A model generated the notes under the pieces. It did not search any database. It saw only the letters and a program-made list of their open reading frames with translations, and had not been told where the DNA came from. Below, one piece after another: positions 35,067 through 42,959 of a stretch of DNA of 59,226 nt (positions are counted from its first letter, which is position 1; each line of letters opens with the position of its first letter). The position numbers and the translations under genes were made by a program. Source of the stretch: Clostridia bacterium (lineage in GTDB: Bacteria > Bacillota > Clostridia > Oscillospirales > CAG-382); contig JAFOBR010000094.1 in the NCBI GenBank assembly GCA_017381715.1, positions 1 through 59,226 of the forward strand. The letters are read 5' to 3'.

Positions 35067-35090
35067 AGCACCCGAAGGGGTGCTTTTTTT
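35067..35090 (+). terminator. Second of two tandem terminators
   Basis: AGCACCC (35067-35073) pairs with GGGTGCT (35078-35084), loop GAAG, followed by seven Ts. Its 5' arm can pair instead with the 3' arm of the first terminator (35035-35042 with 35069-35076, eight bp). Confidence 0.85.
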
Positions 35091-35154
35091 AATGCCGAAA
35101 AGAAAACTCCGAATATAAGTAAAAGGCAAATACTTTTTTGCAGGAGGTACTGTT

Positions 35155-35196
35155 TTGTCTTACTTATCTTTAATTTTTCGGAGGAATAATATTTGA
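35155..35196 (+). CDS. 13-codon leader frame coupled to the ATPase gene
   Basis: A TTG at 35155 lies seven bases after a perfect AGGAGG (35142-35147) and opens a 13-residue frame (MSYLSLIFRRNNI). Its TGA (35194-35196) overlaps the TTG start of the ATPase at 35193. The strong ribosome site has no other purpose visible. It may couple translation to the ATPase; the peptide itself need not matter. Confidence 0.45.
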   Translation: MSYLSLIFRRNNI

Positions 35197-36983
35197 AACG
35201 GTTAAAAGCATTTTTACTTTCTATGGATAACAACACCACGACCTACAAAGAGATGTACGAGGGAAAGATAATCGTCCCGCCGGGGTCTTACGGCAACCCC
35301 TCTTCCGAGCCCATTGTTGAATCCGACCCTACCTATTGGTACGGAGATATTTCCGTGCTTATAGAAACCACCCATAAAAACGCAAAGGATATGCCTACTC
35401 TTACCTTTGCCATTCCCGCTTGCAGGCTGGGAATAACAGAGCCTTCCGTTGCGGCGGCTGACTGCTGCTTAAGAGCCCTTGCTCCCTATATAGATGAGCT
35501 TAACAGTGAAATATACAACCGCTCCCGCCCCGATAAGGAAAACGGCAGGTATTATCTTTACAAGCCGGGCGGGGAAGTACTGCTCCGTAATACAGCGTAT
35601 TTTTCGGTATGTCCCCAAAAGGATTACGAAAACGGCGGAGGAGCTACTATATATTTATTGCACGATGACGTTGATCGTCCACCGATTTTGTGTCTGTGTA
35701 TCAAAATGCAGGTTCAGCTACCCGCAAGGAAGATACGCAAAACAATTCAGATGCTGTGCAGAGACCTGCCGGATGCCATAGAACGGTTTTCTTTTGAATT
35801 TGATAAAGCAGTGTTGGAGAAAGCCATTTCTCTCGGAGAAAAACAAAAGGCGATAAGAGCATTTCTTAAAAACAGCCCGTACTGCGCCTTTATTGCCGAC
35901 GGAAGTATTTTGCCCCGTTCCAAGGGCACGGAATATCCTATGGAGGGTGCTGTGCCCTTTGTGTCCCCGTCCGATGACCGTATAGAAATTTGCGGTGTGT
36001 ACGGTATGGGCATAAAAAGGGGAGTCACCGTTATTACGGGCGGGGGATATTCGGGTAAATCCACATTGCTTGATGGGATTTCCGCAGGTATTTACGACCA
36101 CGTTTACGGGGACGGAAGAGAGCTTTGTATTACCGATGATACCGCAGTCACCGTATCTGCAGAGGACGGGCGGTGCGTACAGCACGTCAATATATCGCCC
36201 TTTATAAAATGGATACCCGGCGGCGATACTATGGATTTTTCTACCCAGAGCGCTTCAGGCTCCACGTCTCAGGCGGCTAACATTATGGAAGCTGTGGACG
36301 GCGGTTCGAGACTTATTCTAATAGACGAAGACCGAAGTGCCACCAACTTTATGATACGGGACGGAATGATGAAGGAGCTTATCGCCAAAGAGCCCATTAC
36401 TCCTTTTACCGATAGGGTCTGCCAGCTTTATGCGGAAAAAGGAGTTTCCACCATACTCGTTATCGGGGGAAGCGGGGAATATCTTTCGGTAGCCCATAGA
36501 GTCTATATGCTGGAGGATTATACGGTTTTTGACGTAACCGAAAAAGCAAAAAACGTCAGTGTGGCTCTTCCTGCGGCATGTCCGGATACGGCAGATTGGT
36601 CCCAAACACGCACTCTTCTTTCTCGCGGCTTTTCTTCATATCCCGTAGGTACGGGTACCGAAACCTTGTCTGTTTCGGATATGGGAATTATCTTTATGGG
36701 GGATGAAAAGATAGATATACGCGCTCTTCACAACATTGTAAGCGTAGCTCAGATGGACGCTTTGGGATTTATGCTCAGACGTATTGCGGTAACGGGAAAT
36801 TCTCCGTATATAGATCTGGAAAAGGTTATAAACGAGCTTTATTACACTATCGGTGCGGAAGGATTGGATAGTATATATACTGCCTTTTTCACTACCTGCC
36901 GCCGCTTTCTTGACCTGCCCCGCAAGCAGGAGCTTATGGCGGCAATAAACCGAATGAGGCATATCTGCTTTTCCAAAGGTTAA
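35193..36983 (+). CDS. ABC-class P-loop ATPase (PF09818-like)
   Basis: The 596-residue product belongs to the predicted ATPases of the ABC class. It has an N-terminal alpha/beta domain (about 1-210), then a P-loop domain with Walker A GGGYSGKSTLLDGIS (about 290). A signature-like SGSTSQAANIMEA and Walker B RLILIDEDRSATNFMIRD (about 375) follow, with a late LVIGGSGEYLSVAHR. There are no membrane helices, so it is not a classical transporter ATPase; the biological role of the family is unknown. The start is TTG 35193, eight bases after GGAGG. A terminator follows. Confidence 0.82.
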   Translation: MKRLKAFLLSMDNNTTTYKEMYEGKIIVPPGSYGNPSSEPIVESDPTYWYGDISVLIETTHKNAKDMPTLTFAIPACRLGITEPSVAAADCCLRALAPYIDELNSEIYNRSRPDKENGRYYLYKPGGEVLLRNTAYFSVCPQKDYENGGGATIYLLHDDVDRPPILCLCIKMQVQLPARKIRKTIQMLCRDLPDAIERFSFEFDKAVLEKAISLGEKQKAIRAFLKNSPYCAFIADGSILPRSKGTEYPMEGAVPFVSPSDDRIEICGVYGMGIKRGVTVITGGGYSGKSTLLDGISAGIYDHVYGDGRELCITDDTAVTVSAEDGRCVQHVNISPFIKWIPGGDTMDFSTQSASGSTSQAANIMEAVDGGSRLILIDEDRSATNFMIRDGMMKELIAKEPITPFTDRVCQLYAEKGVSTILVIGGSGEYLSVAHRVYMLEDYTVFDVTEKAKNVSVALPAACPDTADWSQTRTLLSRGFSSYPVGTGTETLSVSDMGIIFMGDEKIDIRALHNIVSVAQMDALGFMLRRIAVTGNSPYIDLEKVINELYYTIGAEGLDSIYTAFFTTCRRFLDLPRKQELMAAINRMRHICFSKG

Positions 36984-36996
36984 AAATATGTTTGAA

Positions 36997-37032
36997 AAGA
37001 GCACGGCGAAAACCGTGCTCTTATTCTTTTTC
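36997..37032 (+). terminator. Terminator of the ATPase gene
   Basis: AAGAGCACGG (36997-37006) pairs with CCGTGCTCTT (37013-37022), followed by ATTCTTTTT. Confidence 0.85.
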
Positions 37033-37065
37033 GTTTAAAAAATATCGAAAAACGATAAAATACTA

Positions 37066-37094
37066 TTGACAAACGAGATGCAATGTGGTATTCT
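37066..37094 (+). promoter_or_regulatory. Promoter of the DUF2975/HTH/membrane-protein operon
   Basis: TTGACA (37066-37071), 17-nt spacer, TATTCT (37089-37094), about 35 bases before the first start codon. Confidence 0.8.
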
Positions 37095-37129
37095 CAAAAT
37101 GAAAAATACATATTTTGGAGGAAATACAT

Positions 37130-37609
37130 ATGCCAAAAATACCTTCCAAGGCTTCGGTCACAATTTCAATAATACTTTCCGTAATGTTCAGCATCATCGT
37201 TGTGGGGTTAGGTATAATTTTACCATTTGAGATTTCCCGCCCGGGTCCCACCGAGGAATTTATAAAGGTTCTGTTGGCGGATAAGCTGGGAGAAAGCTAT
37301 CTGTTATGGTTTATGCTGTGGTGTTATGCAATACTTGCAGTTGCACTGGCTTGCTGTATTGCCGTAACTCTGCTTTTGCTCCGTGTGCGCAAGGGACTTG
37401 TATTTACCGCGAAAAGCGTTTCTTATATCCGCTTTATTTCCTGGATGTGTGTTCTTTTGGCGGCGGTAATTCTTGTTGCCCAGTACTTTCACGCAGCGGC
37501 GTTTATTATCGCTCTTGCCATGTCCTTTCTCGGTCTTTCTTTGCGGGTGGTAAAAAACGTAATCGAAGCCGCAACCGAGATAAAAAACGAAAACGACCTT
37601 ACTGTTTAA
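37130..37609 (+). CDS. DUF2975-like four-helix membrane protein
   Basis: The 159-residue product has four membrane helices (about residues 12-34, 60-85, 100-120 and 128-150). Such DUF2975-type proteins commonly sit beside a small YozG-like HTH regulator, which is exactly the next gene. Their function is unknown; a signal-sensing or HTH-sequestering role is a guess from the pairing. The start at ATG 37130 has TGGAGGAA upstream; five codons of open frame precede it. Confidence 0.72.
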   Translation: MPKIPSKASVTISIILSVMFSIIVVGLGIILPFEISRPGPTEEFIKVLLADKLGESYLLWFMLWCYAILAVALACCIAVTLLLLRVRKGLVFTAKSVSYIRFISWMCVLLAAVILVAQYFHAAAFIIALAMSFLGLSLRVVKNVIEAATEIKNENDLTV

Positions 37610-37624
37610 CGGGAGGGGAGTAAT

Positions 37625-37843
37625 ATGATAATCATTAATCTGGACGTTATGATGGCAAAAAGAAAAATGTCCCTTAACGAGCTTTCCGAAAAAGTGGGAA
37701 TAACTCTTGCCAATCTGTCCATTCTCAAAAACAACAAAGCAAAAGCTATTCGTTTTTCCACCCTCGATGCTATCTGCCGCGCACTGGATTGCTCGGTGGA
37801 GGATATCATCGAGTACAAGCCCGATGACTTAACGGAGGTATAA
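37625..37843 (+). CDS. Small Cro/CI-type (YozG-like) HTH regulator
   Basis: The 72-residue product is a single XRE helix-turn-helix: MIIINLDVMMAKRKMSLNE, then LSEKVGITLANLSILKNNKA, then IRFSTLDAICRALDC. These small regulators are usually encoded with a DUF2975 protein. It starts 16 bases after that gene (GGGAGGGGAG upstream) and ends three bases before the next one, so the three genes form one operon. Confidence 0.88.
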   Translation: MIIINLDVMMAKRKMSLNELSEKVGITLANLSILKNNKAKAIRFSTLDAICRALDCSVEDIIEYKPDDLTEV

Positions 37844-37845
37844 CT

Positions 37846-39426
37846 ATGGATAACGGTACCGAAAACACCGCTTTTGAACCTTTAACGCCGCCTTTTTCGG
37901 GATTTGAGAGCGTTTTTGCCTGGCTGTGCCTGCTTTTCGGCTATTTGTTCTGCCGTGCGTTTCCTTTGCCCGATAACCCTCTCGGAATGTTTATAATAAT
38001 TCTCGTTGCTTTGTGCGTAACCTCCGCGGTATTGTTTAAAAAAGGCGTGAAAATTTGCGCTTCTGCCCTAACCTCCGCCGCCCTTTGCGTAGTGTTCGGC
38101 GCGGGAATGTTTATATCTGCAGATGCTTTTGCACAGTTTTTTGCATTCCTCGGCTCGGTGCTGGGCTATAGCTATTTCGTTTATACCGCAACGGGAAACA
38201 AAATAGAAAAAGGATTTTCCGATCTGTTGCCTGCAGATTTTGTAAAAGCTCTGTTTATAATGCCTTTCAGACGCTCGGTCAATCTGTGGGTTGCAATGTT
38301 CTCGGGAAAGAAAAGCGGTAAGCTTATATGGAAGATACTGTTGGGCGCGGCGGTTGCCGTTGTTCCCACCTTTGCCGTAGCCACCCTGCTTTCTTATGAC
38401 GAGGGCTTTACAAAACTGTTGGAAAAAGCTTTTTATTTCCTTAAGGATTTCAGCTTGATCTCCCATCTGTTTTCGCTGTCTGTGGGCGGAATAATTGCGA
38501 TGTACGTGTTCGGAATGTACTTTGCCTGCACGGAAAAGGATTGTGAAAGCATCATCACCGCCGAGAAATGGAAGCTCCTTGAAAAAATACGTTTTCTTCC
38601 CGCGCTTACAACGGCGGTTGCGCTTATACCTCTTATCGTCGTGTATGTATTCTTTTTCGTTTCCCAATGGCAGTATTACGTTTCGGGATTTTCCGGCACT
38701 TTACCCGAAGGCTTAAGCTATGCAACCTATGCCCGCAACGGATTTTTTGAGCTTTGCACCGTTTCCGCCATAAACTTTTTCATACTCTTCGCGGTATCCT
38801 TGGTAATGAAGCGCCAAAGCAAAGGGGAGGGTATACTTCTCAAAGCCGCAAACGTGGTTATATCCCTTATGACGCTGGTCCTCATCGCCACGGCGATGTC
38901 CAAAATGGCTTTGTATATTCAAAGCTACGGGCTTACACAAAAACGCGTGGTATCATCTTGGTTTATGATATTACTTGCCCTTATATTCGTTATAATGATC
39001 GTTAAGCAGTTTGTTAAACGAATGAAGCTCATACCCGCATCGGGAATTGCGGTTGCATTGATGCTGGCGCTCCTCACTCTTTCAAATTATAACGGCATTA
39101 TCGCAGATTACAATGTGGACAGATATATAGCCGGTGACCTTGATTCCGTTGATCTGTATGAATTCTACGACCTCGGCACTCCTGCGTTGCCCGCACTTCT
39201 TCGCTATGTCGAATACTATGAGCAGAAGAATGATGTGGACATAAAGAAATACATAACCGATGATTCCGCCGACCGTTCGGAGATAAAGGACGACGGTGTT
39301 GCATATTTCAGCTCCTTATATGTCCGCATTTTTAAATCGGAGCTTGAAAGCAAAAAGCCTTTCACCGCCTTTTCCGTGCCGGATATGAAGGCTAAAAAAG
39401 CACTTGAAGCATATTTAAATGAATAA
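37846..39426 (+). CDS. Polytopic membrane protein, DUF4173/DUF4153-like
   Basis: The 526-residue product has about 11-12 membrane helices over residues 25-425 and a soluble C-terminal domain of about 95 residues with a DLYEFYDLG segment. The helix pattern and motifs such as SVNLWVAMFSGKKSG fit the DUF4173/DUF4153 family, whose role is unknown. It is the third gene of the DUF2975-HTH operon. A strong terminator follows. Confidence 0.65.
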   Translation: MDNGTENTAFEPLTPPFSGFESVFAWLCLLFGYLFCRAFPLPDNPLGMFIIILVALCVTSAVLFKKGVKICASALTSAALCVVFGAGMFISADAFAQFFAFLGSVLGYSYFVYTATGNKIEKGFSDLLPADFVKALFIMPFRRSVNLWVAMFSGKKSGKLIWKILLGAAVAVVPTFAVATLLSYDEGFTKLLEKAFYFLKDFSLISHLFSLSVGGIIAMYVFGMYFACTEKDCESIITAEKWKLLEKIRFLPALTTAVALIPLIVVYVFFFVSQWQYYVSGFSGTLPEGLSYATYARNGFFELCTVSAINFFILFAVSLVMKRQSKGEGILLKAANVVISLMTLVLIATAMSKMALYIQSYGLTQKRVVSSWFMILLALIFVIMIVKQFVKRMKLIPASGIAVALMLALLTLSNYNGIIADYNVDRYIAGDLDSVDLYEFYDLGTPALPALLRYVEYYEQKNDVDIKKYITDDSADRSEIKDDGVAYFSSLYVRIFKSELESKKPFTAFSVPDMKAKKALEAYLNE

Positions 39427-39439
39427 AATCAGCTAAACA

Positions 39440-39478
39440 AAAACAAAGGAGAGCAAATTTGCTCTCCTTTAAATTTTT
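39440..39478. terminator. Bidirectional terminator between the membrane-protein operon and rpsU
   Basis: A perfect 26-base palindrome (39445-39470, AAAGGAGAGCAAA arm) has T runs on both sides. Confidence 0.88.
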
Positions 39479-39498
39479 GATAGCTTGAAGTCAGTATA

Positions 39499-39675
39499 TT
39501 ACTTATACTTGCGCTTTCTTGCAGCCTCAGACTTCTTCTTGCGCTTTACGCTGGGCTTCTCGTAATGCTCTCTCTTACGGAGTTCTGCCTGAACACCGCT
39601 TCTGAGGTAGCTTCTCTTGAATCTGCGAAGGGCGCTGTCTATGCTCTCATTTTCTTTAACCTTGATTTCAGCCAT
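39499..39675 (-). CDS. rpsU: 30S ribosomal protein S21
   Basis: S21 is a small basic protein near the mRNA exit of the 30S subunit. The 58-residue product matches the family: [19 protein letters not shown] at the start, [18 protein letters not shown] at the end. GGAGGGAGGG precedes the ATG. It has its own consensus promoter just after rplT, with no terminator between, so it may be made both alone and by read-through from infC-rpmI-rplT. Confidence 0.95.
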   Translation of the reverse strand: MAEIKVKENESIDSALRRFKRSYLRSGVQAELRKREHYEKPSVKRKKKSEAARKRKYK

Positions 39676-39723
39676 TTTTGTCCCTCCCTCCGTACCTGAC
39701 GGGATTTTTGTCGTAATATGGTT

Positions 39724-39752
39724 ATTATACCAAAAACTTTCTGTTATGTCAA
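39724..39752 (-). promoter_or_regulatory. rpsU promoter
   Basis: Minus-strand TTGACA (39747-39752), 17-nt spacer, TATAAT (39724-39729): full consensus, starting five bases after the rplT stop. Confidence 0.88.
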
Positions 39753-39756
39753 TACT

Positions 39757-40110
39757 TTACAGAGCAGCCTTTGCGGTTTCAACAAGCTTTGCGAAAGCAG
39801 CCTTGTCGGAAACTGCGAGCTCTGCAAGCATTTTACGGTTGAGGGTGATACCGCTCTTCTTAAGACCGTTCATGAAACGAGAGTAGTTGATACCTTCAAC
39901 TTTGCACTGAGCGGAAATTCTGGTGATCCACAGAGCACGGAAATCTCTCTTCTTCTGCTTTCTGCCAATGTAAGCGTAGTTACCGCTCTTGAGAACGGCC
40001 TGCTTAGCCATCTTAAAATGCTTACTTTTTGCGCCCCAATAGCCCTTAGCGAGCTTTAAGGTTTTATTTCTTCTCTTTCTGGTAGAAAGAGCGCCTTTTA
40101 CTCTTGCCAT
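39757..40110 (-). CDS. rplT: 50S ribosomal protein L20
   Basis: L20 is an early 23S rRNA-binding assembly protein and, in several bacteria, the autoregulator of the infC-rpmI-rplT operon. The 117-residue product is standard: [41 protein letters not shown]. It is 30 bases downstream of rpmI. The infC leader described below is the place where such feedback would act. Confidence 0.97.
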   Translation of the reverse strand: MARVKGALSTRKRRNKTLKLAKGYWGAKSKHFKMAKQAVLKSGNYAYIGRKQKKRDFRALWITRISAQCKVEGINYSRFMNGLKKSGITLNRKMLAELAVSDKAAFAKLVETAKAAL

Positions 40111-40140
40111 TTCGATTTATCCTCCGTTAATGATATTACC

Positions 40141-40341
40141 TTATTTGGAATAAGGGATGAGCCTGTTGAGATCGTTCATTCTGGTAGTGCTTACATAAGA
40201 AGCCTTACGGAGCGCTCTCTTGCGTTTTGCGGTCTTGAGACCGGTCTTATGACGGTGGCCGGGGTGACCCATTTTTACTTTGCCGCCGGCAGTCCAGGTA
40301 AGTCTTTTAGCTGTTGCCTTGTGTGTCTTAATTTTGCCCAT
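40141..40341 (-). CDS. rpmI: 50S ribosomal protein L35
   Basis: Basic 66-residue protein starting MGKIKTHKATAKRLTWTAGGKVK, the L35 pattern. ATG 40341 follows AAAGGAAG and overlaps the 3' end of infC by 14 bases, indicating coupled translation. A longer upstream frame in the same register is not expected to be used. Confidence 0.95.
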   Translation of the reverse strand: MGKIKTHKATAKRLTWTAGGKVKMGHPGHRHKTGLKTAKRKRALRKASYVSTTRMNDLNRLIPYSK

Positions 40342-40876
40342 TGTTATCTTCCTTTCGTTTATTTGCCGTTCTTTTCGGTGCAAGTATCATTATCATGTTA
40401 CGTCCGTCAAGCTTGGCAGGTTTTTCAACCACACCTTGTTCCTCACAAGCATCTGCAAACTTTTGCAAAAGCGTAAGTCCGTTTTCGGTGTGCGCCATTT
40501 CTCTGCCGAAGAACTTAACCAGAACTTTAACGCGGTTTCCTTTTGTAAGGAATTCGTGCGCTTTGTTAAGCTTGGTGTTGAAATCGTGAGTGTCGATACG
40601 GCATCTCAGCTGAAGCTCTTTAAGCTCTACTGTCTGCTGTTTCTTCTTCATTTCTTTTTCCCGCTTTTCTTTTTCGAAGCGGTACTTACCGAAATCCATT
40701 ACCTTGCAAACGGGGGGCTTTGCTTCGGGAGCGATCTCGACCAGGTCGAGTCCGGATTCCTCCGCAAGGCGTCTTGCCTGAGCGATGGTAACAATACCGA
40801 TCTGATTACCCTCCGCATCTATAAGGCGGACTTCACTTGCTTTGATTTCATCGTTGATGAACGATTTAGTGCTGAT
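40328..40876 (-). CDS. infC: Translation initiation factor IF-3 with AUC start
   Basis: IF-3 checks the start codon and initiator tRNA on the 30S subunit. The 182-residue product has the N-domain (INDEIKASEVRLID, IAQARRLAEESGLDLVEIAP), the linker (VMDFGKYRFEKEKREKE) and the C-domain (IDTHDFNTKLNKAHEFL). No ATG, GTG or TTG exists before residue 60. The codon in the right place, eight bases after a perfect GGAGGTG, is ATC at 40874-40876. IF-3 rejects non-standard starts, so such codons are used for autoregulation of infC in other bacteria. The gene overlaps rpmI by 14 bases. Confidence 0.93.
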   Translation of the reverse strand: MSTKSFINDEIKASEVRLIDAEGNQIGIVTIAQARRLAEESGLDLVEIAPEAKPPVCKVMDFGKYRFEKEKREKEMKKKQQTVELKELQLRCRIDTHDFNTKLNKAHEFLTKGNRVKVLVKFFGREMAHTENGLTLLQKFADACEEQGVVEKPAKLDGRNMIMILAPKRTANKRKEDNNGQN

Positions 40877-41042
40877 AACTGATACACCTCCGTGTTAAAT
40901 ACGCTTTTTTCGAATAAAAAAAGCTGTGCAAAACAAAAAAGCACAGCAACGTAAACCCATATCGTTAACCGGGATACGAAAACTATTTACCGCGCCTGAC
41001 ACCTTGTCGGCGGGTGAGGAGAAAAACTCCAACTTCTTTGTC
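40877..41042 (-). ncRNA. infC leader with attenuator (L20-leader-like)
   Basis: A roughly 165-nt leader runs between the promoter at 41049-41077 and the infC start and contains a strong intrinsic terminator (40915-40948). The layout, terminator before infC and rplT in the operon, matches L20-responsive leaders of Firmicutes. I infer the class from context; I cannot verify the L20-binding fold by eye. Confidence 0.65.
40915..40948 (-). terminator. Attenuator terminator in the infC leader
   Basis: On the minus strand GCTGTGC and GCACAGC form a stem around an 11-nt U-rich loop, followed by seven Ts. It ends about 40 bases before the infC start. Confidence 0.85.
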
Positions 41043-41048
41043 CAAAGC

Positions 41049-41077
41049 ATAATACCATGCCACACAGCTTTTGTCAA
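41049..41077 (-). promoter_or_regulatory. infC operon promoter
   Basis: Minus-strand TTGACA (41072-41077), 17-nt spacer, TATTAT (41049-41054). Confidence 0.85.
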
Positions 41078-41165
41078 TAGGTTTTATCAACTTTTTTAAT
41101 GATTTTTATAAAATATTTCTCCTTGGCGGCATATACATATATTAAGATAAAAGGAGGTTTTTGAA

Positions 41166-41912
41166 ATGCCAAATTTATTTTTAAGCCCTTCCACCCAGGA
41201 ATATAATCTGTATTACGATGGGGAAGGGAACGAAGAGTATTACATGAATATACTTGCCGACCTGATGGAGCCTTATCTTTCGGCAAGCGGAATTTCTTTT
41301 ACACGGAACGACCCCGAAGGCTCGGTAGGTGCTTCGGTGCGTAAATCAAATTCGGGTAACTACGGTCTGCATCTCGCTTTGCATTCCAACGCTTCGGGCA
41401 GCGCAAACCCGGGCGGACAGCGGGGAAGCGATTTTTATTATTTCCCCGGCAGCACCGAGGGAAAGCGGGCGGCGGATATTTTTGTTTCTCTTTTTAAAAA
41501 TATCTATCCCTTGCCGGAGCGTGTCCGCGCTATTCCCACAACCACTCTTTACGAGGTACGCAACGCCGTTGCTCCCACGGTGCTTGCGGAAATAGCCTAC
41601 CACGATAACCCCGAGGATGCGGAATGGTTACGGAGCAACCTCAACGTAATAGCCCGCACGCTGTCACAGGGCGTGGCGCAGTATTTCGGCGTGCCCTTCG
41701 TTCAGCCGGGAATAACCCAAACAGCCACCGTGCGCACTGCAGGGGGAAGACTTAACTTACGCTCTTCACCTTCGTTAAACGGTACGATCATCGGCGCTAT
41801 CCCCAACGGTACCACCGTTTCTGTAACGGGCAGGGAAGGTAATTGGTATGCGGTAATTTATAACGGACAAAACGGCTACGTTTCCGGTGATTATTTGGTC
41901 ATAAACGGATAA
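41166..41912 (+). CDS. N-acetylmuramoyl-L-alanine amidase (Amidase_3) with SH3 domain
   Basis: The 248-residue product has a zinc amidase domain (residues 1-180). LALHSNASG carries a catalytic His, and VLAEIAYHDNPEDAEWL carries the catalytic Glu. A bacterial SH3 domain (about 188-247, LNLRSSPSLNGTIIGAIPNG) would bind the wall. There is no signal peptide, so like B. subtilis CwlC it may act from inside, for example in mother-cell lysis. CATATATT (41136-41143) upstream resembles a sigma-E-type -10, but the -35 is unclear. AAGGAGG precedes the ATG. Confidence 0.87.
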   Translation: MPNLFLSPSTQEYNLYYDGEGNEEYYMNILADLMEPYLSASGISFTRNDPEGSVGASVRKSNSGNYGLHLALHSNASGSANPGGQRGSDFYYFPGSTEGKRAADIFVSLFKNIYPLPERVRAIPTTTLYEVRNAVAPTVLAEIAYHDNPEDAEWLRSNLNVIARTLSQGVAQYFGVPFVQPGITQTATVRTAGGRLNLRSSPSLNGTIIGAIPNGTTVSVTGREGNWYAVIYNGQNGYVSGDYLVING

Positions 41913-41958
41913 AAAGTATATTATTTGCGCAAAATGACTCCGAAAGGAGTCGTTTTTT

Positions 41959-42345
41959 ATGCTTTCTTATGTCAGACGTTATTCGTTTTTGTTTCTCCTG
42001 GGCGGCGGGATATACGTGCTCATAGAGCTTCTTTACCGCGGCAGAAGCCATTTTTCCATGTTTCTTGCAGGGGGGCTTTCGGTAGTGCTAATACGTATTA
42101 TCTGCGGCAGAATAAAGGGATTTTTACTTCGCTGTCTTGTGGGCGGTATCATCATTACTTCGGTGGAGCTTGTGTTTGGTATAATCTTCAATCTCTGGCT
42201 GGGCATGGACGTGTGGGATTATTCCCATTTGCCATATAATATCCTCGGTCAGGTCTGCCCGTATTTCACCCTTGCCTGGGCGGCTTTGTCCGTCCCCGCT
42301 TTGTGGCTGGGAAACCTCATCTGCGGCAGACATAAACGGGTTTAA
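41959..42345 (+). CDS. Putative ABC-transporter-type membrane protein (CmpB-like, PF06541)
   Basis: The 128-residue product has four membrane helices and the conserved core TSVELVFGIIFNLWLGMDVWDYSHLPYNILGQVCP, shared (in my recollection) with the PF06541 putative ABC-transporter family. Despite the name, no ATPase partner is nearby and the function is unknown. AAAGGAG precedes the ATG. It lies 46 bases after the amidase gene and may be co-transcribed. Confidence 0.7.
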   Translation: MLSYVRRYSFLFLLGGGIYVLIELLYRGRSHFSMFLAGGLSVVLIRIICGRIKGFLLRCLVGGIIITSVELVFGIIFNLWLGMDVWDYSHLPYNILGQVCPYFTLAWAALSVPALWLGNLICGRHKRV

Positions 42346-42356
42346 CCCCCGAAAAT

Positions 42357-42394
42357 ACAAAAAGACAAGCCGTTGCCAAAAAACAACGGCTTGC
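42357..42394 (-). terminator. Terminator of the 42.4-kb membrane-anchored protein gene
   Basis: CAAGCCGTTG (42366-42375) pairs with CAACGGCTTG (42384-42393); the minus strand continues into TCTTTTTG. Confidence 0.8.
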
Positions 42395-42411
42395 GGCATA
42401 ATTATGTTGAA

Positions 42412-42948
42412 TTAATCGGTTGGAAGTTCTTCCATCACAAAAGTAAGGTCGCCTTCATAGTCCCAGATTGGAGGAACTACGGGGATGGGGGGAAATCTTG
42501 CTGTCATGACACCATCTCTTCCGCTAAAATAAAGGGGTGCCGCTATGCAATCTCTACCATCTTCTCCTTTACAAATCTCAAAAACATTAGTCCAACCATG
42601 TTCGTATTCATGAAAATAAAAGAATATTTTTTGTGTTTCTCCGTTGATAGTTATAGCACCTTCAAATTCATAGACATCCCCCTCAATATGGTCGAAATAC
42701 ATATCCACTTCCTGACACACCCATCTGGTGTTGGGATGTGCTGTGGGGTTGTCTCTGTAAGCTCCATCTTTTGCGTTTCTATAGTTTTCATATAACCACA
42801 ATTCGTCTTTTATCTTTAACGAGAAGTTGCTTTCAGGGAAACAAAAATATATAGCAACCAATAATACGAATATGGTAACTAACGGAATTACGACAAAAAG
42901 AACGGTTTTTTTGATTATTTTGGTTGCTTTTGTGTTTTGGTCAGACAT
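42412..42948 (-). CDS. Membrane-anchored exported protein of unknown function
   Basis: The 178-residue product has a short cytoplasmic tail, one membrane helix (about residues 14-35) and an extracellular domain of about 140 residues. That domain is rich in aromatic and acidic residues (YFHEYEHGW, DVYEFEGAITINGE). I recognise no family. AAAGGAG precedes the ATG. Its interest lies in its leader: the promoter and 5' UTR (42960-43095) are a near-copy of those of the unrelated lipoprotein gene at 56919-57395. Confidence 0.72.
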   Translation of the reverse strand: MSDQNTKATKIIKKTVLFVVIPLVTIFVLLVAIYFCFPESNFSLKIKDELWLYENYRNAKDGAYRDNPTAHPNTRWVCQEVDMYFDHIEGDVYEFEGAITINGETQKIFFYFHEYEHGWTNVFEICKGEDGRDCIAAPLYFSGRDGVMTARFPPIPVVPPIWDYEGDLTFVMEELPTD

Positions 42949-42959
42949 AGAGCACTCCT

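Larger units (their letters stand above)
34900..35092 (+). ncRNA. Structured RNA or leader with tandem terminators, class not recognised
   Basis: From the predicted start the RNA opens with a hairpin (AAAGCAA, then TTGCTTT). A long-range stem GCTTATA/TATAAGC (34957-34963 with about 34999-35005) encloses a CGGA/TCCG hairpin, and two intrinsic terminators follow at 35025-35057 and 35067-35090. It could be a stand-alone small RNA of about 150 nt or the attenuated leader of the ATPase gene at 35193. I do not recognise a known riboswitch or T-box consensus in it. Confidence 0.5.

Noticed and set aside
34900..35092. T-box or a known metabolite riboswitch
   Set aside because: No T-box sequence (AGGGTGGNACCGCG) and no match I can recall to the conserved cores of the fluoride, manganese, guanidine, c-di-GMP or SAM classes.
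40895..41077. 60-codon open frame in the infC leader
   Set aside because: It spans the promoter region and terminator hairpin and its first ATG would lie before the predicted transcription start; the sequence is better explained as leader RNA.
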